A DNA stretch of 64,000 nucleotides from Ophioderma brevispina (lineage: Eukaryota > Echinodermata > Ophiuroidea > Amphilepidida > Ophiodermatidae). The stretch covers positions 62,001-126,000 of the forward strand of contig JAMKCH010036069.1 of NCBI GenBank assembly GCA_023653785.1, written 5' to 3'. The position numbers and the translations under genes were made by a program. Of the stretch, positions 55,868 to 64,000 are shown piece after piece (position 1 is the first letter of the stretch; each line of letters starts with the position of its first letter). The notes beneath the pieces are model-generated. The model was not told the DNA's origin and searched no databases. It saw nothing but the letters and a program-made list of their open reading frames with translations.

Positions 55868-58800
55868 GTACGTACGGTATTTCCAAAATCGCGGAAAGAA
55901 TTTCGTATTGTGCCACCACCTGTGATTTCGGCAGCCCGAAACGGATGATCAGATATTGAGCTGCAGCCTGCAAGTGCAGTCAAACTGACAAATTTAAATT
56001 AAGTCTTAGGCTTAGGGGTGGCAGAACAGAATATGGAATGATAATACATTAGATAAAATCAAGATCAATCTTGAATCAAATTGTGGTATACTTTGGGGAG
56101 GAAACCTTGGGAAAGAATTGGTTATTGTGGCACCACCGGGTCCCAGACTCCCAATGAATCTCGGCAGCATCATTCAACTCTGTCCATCCAGTCTCCACCA
56201 AGTCAGGAGTTTTTTCTCATTTTCGTCATGGGGTGTTGCCGTTGCTATTGTGTGTGCGCAGTGTACGCACCCACGTACCGTGCCTGTGGGATGTAAACGG
56301 CCTTGGCTTTGAGGCGTGGGAGTGTGATAGCCACACATCACACACAAAAATGGTCAAGTAAGGTGTGCGGTTATTCAGCACACCTAAATCTGGTAAAATA
56401 AGGATAATACACATTTGATGATACAAATATGCACAACCTACAGACACCTGACTCATCTTCAGAAGTGCTATTTTAGCACAGTAGGCATTTTTAAAACACA
56501 AGCAGCGTAAAAACGCGGCTTCGATTTGTAATTAGTTTGATTAAAATATTGTTATGCATGCGTTCTGAATGCGTCCATAGCACGATTCATATTGCTTCTT
56601 CACATTGGAGGTGACTTTTGTTTGGTCATTCAATCTTACATATTTTTCACTTGGATTTATCATTTTCATTTTTTTACAATAGGCCGCCCTGTTAGAAGAG
56701 CAAGATGCTCCACCTATATCTAGAATCGTTAGGTGTGAAAGGGCCCGGGCGGACACGTTTTTGTGTCGGATCCCATAGCATTATGATAGTGCTGTGTACT
56801 CACAACTATACCGTGACCACAATCTTTTAGCTTTAATGTGAGGTGTTGATGTTGGTCGCAGAATCACTTGGTCATTGCAAAATTGACGATTAAATAGTGA
56901 AAAATGAAGTCGCCCAGTTTCAAAAACTAATTTATAGCGGCAACGGCATGTTTTTGTACCACCGGTGACAGGCGGTCCCCAGAATTAAGGGCAGTTGTTA
57001 ACCCCCAAGTGCTTTTGTTTTTACAAAAAATTCTGAGTTTTGCACCATTTAAATATCAACTGTGTTCTATCTACCACAATGTTTTTTATCCACTGCCGAC
57101 AATCCTGAGCTGTATGTTTTGACGATTTAAAACAGCTATTTTGACCATGGAAAGTCACAAAAACCACATAGTCTTAACGGCGGGAATTTAAGCACACATG
57201 CCGTCGGCGAAATGCGCAGCCATCGCGTCCGCTGTGAAATTTTTGCTGCGTAATGAGGCGTGCACGTGCTTTAATGGTCCTTTTTGCGCCGAACGCATCT
57301 TGAAAAAAACCAAAAACAATATATGAAAATGTAACACAAAGCGCTAATTGAGACCTGATGAAATTTCAATTCTTCGATTTCAGGGAGTTGGAGACAAAAG
57401 ATGTTTTTTGATCAATAGTGCATTAAAGATGTATTTTTATCACTACACAAATACTCAATTTTGAAGTTCAAAAGAGAATTGAGAAAGAGACCAGGTTGAC
57501 AAGGGCGTGAAAAGTCACTTTTTTACGAAAACACGGATTTTCTCAAATGTTCAATTTTTGCAAATTTTTAAATAATTTAATTTGATCGTTTTTTTTAAAT
57601 ACCAAAGTAAAAGGTCGGTTTAACTTTCTTAGGGACGTGTTTTCCAATTTTCATTTTTCGATTTTTATAGAGATTCTTTCCAATATGTACTCAAATGTTG
57701 GAAAAAGAAAGGTAAAAAAATCACACTTCTTTTAATTTTTCCTAGATTTCGAAAGTAAGCTTCTGTTTTTTAAAAAAATGAAAAAACCGTCCCTAGACAA
57801 ATTGTCTTGTTTCTAAAAAATAACATAAGAAATAATGAACATTCAAATTGTTTTGTTATGTCTGAAAATTTGCGGCAAAAAATAATGTTGTTCTCACAAT
57901 ACGTGAAAGTTTCCATTAATCTGATGCCATCATCAAGTTCATCGTTCAATTTTCTTCTAGAAATGTATACTTTATACAATTTAATCAAATATTTGCAAAG
58001 TTACAAACACCAAATAGAAGATACTCGAACTCAAGGGTTAACACTGCCCTTAAAGGAAAATATGTCAAGATTTTTGTCAAAGCTCAGTTGACTTACATTC
58101 ATAAAAAGTGTACCATACATCACGAATTCCCGAAAACAAATAATACAATTTGATTGTAAAAGTAACAAAATAGAGGCATTTAATTTTTCTTTTGAATACG
58201 AAGAAAACGGGGGATTTCGCCACGGATTTCTTGTCAAAGCGCCCTCCTCGTGACGTCAAAGTGATGACCAACAAACACATGTGTTGCACTCGAAATTGTT
58301 ATTGTGACACGTAATATTGATGGAGTAATGAAAGTAATAATAAAATTAGAAAAAAAGTTAAAGAATGAAAATTTTGTTTCATTTCGTTGCTGTTTAATAT
58401 ATTGAAGTGGCAACATGCGATATGATGGTCACAACGACGTCAAATGTATGGTGATGGTCATCACTTTGAGTCACCATTTGCCTGCGATGTGGATTTGTCG
58501 GAACCGTTTTCGAGTAAGCTATTGGCGGGAAATAAAAGGGCAAAAATAATCAACAAATGTGGACACTTTCAACTATTTTGATTCATATGTAATCGACGTT
58601 ACTTAAGCTTTCATCCATACCAAATTTTCCAAATATTCAGGAATCATGACAATTTCCTTTAACATGCGGTATGGCAATAATGCCTTATAATGCAAGCCGG
58701 GCCTTTGTAAAAAAGACACAATGATAAAAGCTAAGGCCAGATTTGCATTATAATTGCATGACGAATCGTGCTAGTCCACACCAGAAGGATGCCAGAAACA

Positions 58801-59999
58801 TCTGTGCAAAAATTCTTGGTTTGATATCTTTTTAGGCACTACATAACCTAAGCAAATTACCAATCAAATTGAAGCTCTTGATGAGTGCTTTAAAACGAGA
58901 TATAAATCTTCAAGGTAGCATGAAGCATTCAGGAATTATGTTAAATATAAGAAATAATGTACAGGGGAGCCGAGGACCCGATAGGAGTGTTATGAGAGCC
59001 CGGATATGTAAAATATACTCAGTATGGATATCAGGGAAGCTCGAAACTTTCACGAATGACTTATTACCTTTATTTTTAGATTCAATTAATTGTTTTGAGG
59101 ACATATGATTATCAGAGGATTAATAAAAAGTTAATTTATTGTTAAATTTGTATTTTCATCGTATGGGGCTCCGAGTCCGAGGATGAGCAAATATGGTTGA
59201 AGAGATTCGTACATCTTCCGCAACTATGCATTTCTTTTTCTTGGTTTTTATATATTGATATTTTACTGGTGATTGGGAAATAGGAATGAAATGACATAAT
59301 TAACAAATATGTACGGCCTTTTGGAGTATTTTCTTCAGGTTCACAGGTAGGGATTCTATTTTAAGAGACTTTCAACAGAAGCTATTGTACCAAAAGAAAG
59401 TGTTTTGTATGTAGGTTTAATTTGCAGGAAGACCCAAATCATCCACATCTACACTTGTTGAAAAAAAGTGGATTATGTGTTCCATTTCGTCGTGTATAGA
59501 ATCCTGAGTCTCATCCTATTAAATTTTGTATGAGGTTAATTAGCAGGTGAACTTATTTCTGGTGTTGTTTTATATCAATACTTTGGGCTTTTTCTAGTAT
59601 TACGACAAGCATAAGGTCATTTTCACAATCAGTGGTGTAACTTTTGTACCCTTGGGGTCAAAATTTAAAAGTACTTTTTATTTGTTATTTTCACTAAAAA
59701 AGTACTCACAAATGATCAAATTTTGAATTCATTACTGTTTTGGAGCTTAATCTATTTGCAAAATATGTGTAATTTTTGAAATATTGTGGCATATTGGGTA
59801 AATTTGAGCAAATATCAGTTTTTTGTGAAAATCCATTTTTCCAAAATTATAACGTAATTTTCAGCAAAAGAGATACTATTTAATTCAAAAGTATATGTAG
59901 TTCAAAACTTACACTGCTTTTTGACTAGTCCTTGGTTGAATTCATAAATATTTGGAAGGGAAGAGCAAATTTTGACGGAAAATGTCATATCAACTCACA
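55868..59999. other. Possible intron or intergenic sequence; no further gene recognised
   Basis: If 55749-55867 is an exon, this would be its first intron. An exon-like piece at 56683-56732 has a polypyrimidine tract and donor but the wrong phase. Other frames (57807-58091, 58869-59108) have no family features. Around 56080-56340 and 57180-57300 there are somewhat GC-richer patches without identifiable signals. Confidence 0.35.
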
Positions 60000-60310
60000 A
60001 TTTTTGTGGGCCGCCAGCTATAGCTGGCAGGACCACTTAGCAATCCGTTGTGCATATGTATGTGTGTGTGTATGTGTGTGTGTTGTGTGTGTGAATGTGT
60101 GTGTCAAAAATTGTTAAGTTTTTTTTTTAAATTGACCTCAATTGAAAACTTGAAGTTCAATTGGAACCAAACTTTTGTCATAGGTGCACCATGCGATCCC
60201 TCATATGTTGATGAGATCAAAGGTCACGTGCCAGGGTCAAAGGTCATGGGGCGGCCCACAGCTTATATTCTTTGAATATAGCGAGCGCGAAAGCCGAGAA
60301 CCGCGAAATT
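60000..60310 (+). repeat. Interspersed repeat containing a (TG)n microsatellite
   Basis: Starts with GGGCCGCCAGCTATAGCTGG (a palindromic CCAGCTATAGCTGG core), passes through a TG-rich tract (60056-60105), then CAAAGGTCACGTG and CAAAGGTCATG phrases, and ends with a TATAGCGAGCGCGAAAGC-like word. The CAAAGGTCA words resemble nuclear-receptor half-sites but occur inside a repeat. Confidence 0.45.
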
Positions 60311-60364
60311 CTAGTTAATTTTTAAATATGTTTTCATGAGCCAATCCCCATCATGCTCCCTGTA

Positions 60365-60950
60365 CTAAATCTCTTCAATGATGGTTACTTCCTGACACAA
60401 ATTGCAGAAAAATCTGTAAATTCTTAACAAAGTTGAATTTTACACTTGCAGTCGTTTCGGAAGTGACAGTTAATATTGTTAACATGTTTCGGAAGTGACA
60501 AAGATGTTACCATGGCTTTTGTTGTAAATAATTGAGAAACTGACTCTAATTTTGCATTGCAACAACATATTCATTCTAATTATAAGGAGATACAAATAGA
60601 CTTCGCAAGGTGTCACAAAAAAACAAAATTCTAAGGTGAAATATACTGTATAATTACGTATTATCTATGTTGCAGGGAAACTAACATTTGTTGTAAAAAT
60701 TTTACAATCCACGTGAGACTCCTTGTGCAAAGTTCTTCTAATGTTACTTCCTGAAACAAATTACACTTTTTAAGAAGATTTTCATGTATAAAATTCTTAG
60801 AACTTTGCAAATACACAGTCGTTTCGGAGGTGACAAAGATGTTAACAAATCGTTTTCATGACCTGTGTTGATTAATAACACAGAAGCTGGTTATAATTTT
60901 GCATTTTAAACAGCTTATTCATTCTATTTTACAAGTGGACGAATTCTTTA
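60365..60950 (+). repeat. Diverged tandem duplication, period about 355 bp
   Basis: Landmarks in order GTTACTTCCTGA-ACAAATT, GCAGTCGTTTCGGAAGTGAC, AAAGATGTTA, AATTTTGCATT and TATTCATTCTA occur at 60385-60580 and again at 60743-60925. The first unit carries an additional copy of the TTTCGGAAGTGACA word at 60489. Confidence 0.6.
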
Positions 60951-61730
60951 GGTTGACCAAAGAAAAGCATGCAGGACACTTGCATTACACAGAGGTTGCA
61001 GGCCAACAGTGTACTTGAACAAGCTGTAAAATAAAAATAATAAGAAACATCACTTGGTGTGCTCACTTCTTGAGCATTGTGTTACTAAAAACATAACATT
61101 GGCATAAAAAACATCAAACTGTGTGTGGACGCTATTTACATGGACATGATTTGTGAAAAAATATAATTTTGGAGGGCCATGATTTGTGAAAAAGATATCA
61201 TTTTGGAGGCAACATTTTGTTAACACAAATGAGAAAGGTTTATTATTGTCATCTGCAAGAACCATTAGAACTTAGAATTTGTCATATTTTACAGTGTCTT
61301 TTTTTCCATTTCAAACTCATTTTCATTAATGTTTTCAATTTCTGATTTCCAGTTTTGTTGGAGTCTTTATTTAAATCATAGCCATGATTACCATTTCATA
61401 GCAAGTTTTGTTTCTTAAAAGATGTGATGTGTTGCTACAGTGTTAACAAATAATAACTAAAAAAAAGATGCTGCAGGTATTCCATGCCAAAACACGGAGT
61501 TCACCATATGTGATTTGCTTTTCATTTGCCATGCAGCTAGCTCCGATTTCCAAGGTCACAAGATCACCAAAAAAAATCCTGTTCTATTCTTATAGCCGCC
61601 TGTCAACGTTTATGACTGAGCAAAATTCAGTAATTGGGTTGACATCAAAACAATTAATGCCATATCTGCTGAAATTCTAACGTTCCAGCGCATTACCTGC
61701 TTCATTTGATGAGTACGGGATTACTCCCTT
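60951..61730. other. No gene recognised
   Basis: AT-rich. A short direct duplication (CATGATTTGTGAAAAA, 61144-61190) is present. The 70-residue frame at 61468-61680 has no recognised domain. Confidence 0.4.
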
Positions 61731-61732
61731 AA

Positions 61733-62660
61733 CCCTAAAGCGCCCAGACGCAATGCGGAGCAACGAAAAACGTGGTACCGGGCGGAAAATGCTTTTCGTG
61801 GCATTAGGCCGTCAACAACTAGTTTTGTCGCGCAAATGACTCTAATTGCACCTCATTGTCTGGGCCGTCTTCCGGAAAATGACGCGATGTTCCTCTGATC
61901 TGGGCCTCTTTACGGAAAATGACGCGTGTTCCTCGTTGCATCTGGGCCGTCTTCCCGCGAAAATGACGCGATGTTCTTGTTGCACCTGGACGTAATTTCC
62001 TGTGAAAATGATGCGATGCTTTTCACTGCATTTCGGCGGGTTTGCCCGCGAAGGCGCAATGCTTTTCATCAGGCGGGTGACCACTGTTACAAATGCCATA
62101 GGACAATTCGATATCGATGTGATAGCGCCATTTCGATAAGCTACTTTTAATTAGTCATAAACGCATTTCAGGACGGTAAAACCGAGCATGACGTAGCGTA
62201 ATGGCGCCACGCACGACTATGACGTAGCGTAATAGCGCGACTCACGACTGGCGAACCTATAAGCTGACAGATTTCATGCAGAGCAGTGGTGCAGTACGCA
62301 TCCATTATTTATTTATTTATTTATGACCTGTTCTCATTGCATTCGCACGCGATGTTCCTCGTTGCATCTGGGACGTCTTCCGGAAAATGGCGCGATGCTC
62401 CTCGTTGCTCTGGGCCATCTCCGGGAAAATGACGCGATGTCCATCGTTGCATCTGGGCCGTCTTCCGGGAAATTACGCGATGTTCTTCGTTGCGTGTGGG
62501 CCGTTAACGACTTTACGCTACTTATTCCTGTGCCGAGGAAAAACGGCTTGAGATGCAATGAAACGCATAATTTGTTTCTGTTGCATCTGGCCGTTAAAAA
62601 TAAAAATATGATTGCACCTCGTTGCATTGGGCCGTTGGGTCGGCCAAAACGAACCCGGTC
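61733..62660 (+). repeat. Interrupted ~43-bp GC-rich minisatellite
   Basis: The monomer reads GACGCGATGTTCCTCGTTGC, then ATCTGGGCCGTCTTCCGGAA, then AAT. About four to five units lie at 61840-62050 and about four at 62340-62510, in the same orientation, separated by about 290 bp. Flanking parts (61733-61830, 62510-62640) carry decayed pieces such as GCAATGCGGAGCAACGAAAA and TTGCATCTGGCCGTTAA. The interruption contains two copies of a GACGTAGCGTAAT-GCGC word. Open frames on both strands across it are artefacts of the array. Confidence 0.75.
62303..62324. repeat. (ATTT)n microsatellite
   Basis: About five TTTA/ATTT units within the interruption of the minisatellite. Confidence 0.7.
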
Positions 62661-64000
62661 CGGGGTAGAGTAATCAAGTGATGATGTTACCTGTAACTAA
62701 AGCTTCAATGGTGATCCCCTTTAATTTTTCTAGGGAGCACTAGCAGGAATTATTCTGCTGAAGAGTTTTAAATGCTCTGCTGATTGTATGACCGGAGGAA
62801 AATATGATGCCTCTCAAAGGTTGGGAACCCTAAAGTTATCACTAAATTACCATCCCAACTCTTTTTTTATGTTTTGTGTTGATTGTACCTGAGTTAGATT
62901 TCTATTCTTTACATCTGATTAAAGCTACACTTAAGTTATTGGAAATATTACATGTTTCAAATGCATTTTTCTCTGTATATATATTTAAAATGGGCTAGGT
63001 CCGATACCATGTAAGTATTAAAAATGTCATGCCCTCGCATAATATAAGATATAATCTTTAACTTATAGTGCATAGAATGATAATAACCAGACATATCACT
63101 GTAATTTGTTTGAAAAAAGGAGTTTTGACTATTAGTCCTAAGAACATAATATATAGAATATGATAGGATATGTAAACATTGTACTGTTGTAATTAAATTA
63201 TTGGCAAATCATTTGGTGAGCAAAAAATACAATACCATTTAGCATTTATAATACAATGTAAACTATGATATTTAGTGAAAGAAACTTCATCTGATGAAAA
63301 ACAATGTCTCTTTCAAGAGCTGCATGGTGTGAATAGCAGTTCATGTTATTTTTATAGTGACTTCTTTTTTATTCAGGCCACCTTAATTAAGGGAACCTAA
63401 CTTTAAGGAGAGCATAAAAATTTAGATTTCTTGCCTGATGATGAGCACAAACATGCAAATTTTAATACATTTAGAGCGTTTAGAGATCCTTCAGCAGCAT
63501 GGATCAATAGCTGTGGGTGTCACCAAAAATGGAAATACATAGTATTTTCACATGATGAGGGGCATTTCTACAAATCAAAATTGTTGGTATTGCTCAATTT
63601 GCACTAGCTGGTCAACAGACCTGTGCAGTACAAAGTCATTTCTGATTTCCTTGCAGAGACAATGCACTTAAAATAGTAAAGTTTTTCATTTTGTGGTCAA
63701 CTAAAATGTAATAATCTAACACATTTACAATGTAAATATGAAGCAAGCATCAAAACAAAATTACAACATACTTTAAGATAATCCAATTACATACTTTTAC
63801 GTACAATTAAACTCGTGCAAGAAACTAGAGGTCTCTGGTACATGTTATGCATTATGCATCCGTCCTGTCAAGTTTGGGTAATTTTAGTGACTTTTTCACA
63901 TGGGTCACCATTTTTTTTGCCCTGTATCATACAAGTAGGCACAGCAGTAATTTCATAAAAGTTAGAATTCTCAAGAGTCAAAATTGGAGTCAATCTCAAA
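62661..64000. other. No gene recognised
   Basis: AT-rich sequence to the end of the window, with no long frame, inverted terminal pair or tandem repeat noticed. Confidence 0.4.

Noticed and set aside
55462..55959. 165-residue plus-strand open frame
   Set aside because: It begins inside the AAAGACCCC repeat and runs through the candidate exon in another frame; the residues are low-complexity and show no domain.
56683..56732. Exon-like segment with polypyrimidine tract, AG acceptor and AG|GTGTGA donor
   Set aside because: Only the phase-0 reading is open, while the candidate first exon ends in phase 2; joining them gives an immediate stop.
57807..58091. 94-residue plus-strand frame with overlapping minus frames
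   Set aside because: AT-driven open frame without family features; both strands are open to a similar extent.

Overview
This window looks like accessory, intergenic or intronic DNA from an animal nuclear genome, and it is almost entirely a transposable-element graveyard. It is AT-rich and has no operon structure or dense coding. The long recognisable reading frames all belong to retroelements or a DNA transposase, and all are broken. The mix is CR1/L2-type, L1/Tx1-type and jockey-like LINEs, a Tc1-like transposase, many hairpin MITEs, and a Ty3/gypsy family whose integrase lies before the reverse transcriptase (Gmr1-like). That mix suggests an aquatic deuterostome such as an echinoderm, hemichordate, chordate or fish. 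This is inference; no species can be named. Frequent single-base indels between duplicated segments suggest either old copies or an imperfectly polished long-read assembly.

Layout. 1-4539: 5' half of a Gmr1-like element on the minus strand (LTR, tRNA-Pro-type primer site, gag, protease, integrase), cut by the window edge. 4540-8580: AT-rich, no gene seen. 8580-9327: minus-strand LINE RT fragment. 9327-14301: a foldback-like structure made of 60-bp minisatellite arrays in inverted orientation, plus a second partial copy. 14690-21960: a nearly complete but degenerate CR1/L2-type LINE (minus) with tandem 3'-UTR repeats, tandem 5'-UTR monomers and a duplicated 5' half. 21960-30500: MITEs and tandem repeats, including a ~974-bp giant hairpin. 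35715-36393: 5' end of a Tc1-like transposon. 38405-43063: L1/Tx1-type LINE (minus), its ORF2 region about full length. 43090-43960: jockey-like RT C-terminus. 45160-50735: second Gmr1-like copy (plus), carrying a LINE that itself carries two TTAA-flanked elements, plus a separate TA-flanked MITE. 50735-53950: another EN-RT LINE (minus). 54800-55680: dispersed repeats. 60000-62660: microsatellite, a diverged tandem duplication and a 43-bp minisatellite.

The only candidate for host protein-coding sequence is a possible first coding exon at 55749-55867 (plus), which opens with MAAAGDEAIEVV and ends at a good splice donor. No rRNA, intact tRNA or CRISPR array was found. One degenerate tRNA-Glu-like sequence lies at 30420-30488.

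The most informative structures are the protease-integrase-RT-RNase H order with its nested insertions (45160-50735), the foldback arrays (9327-14301), the LINE with promoter-like monomers and a duplicated 5' half (14690-21960), and the giant hairpin (28007-28980).
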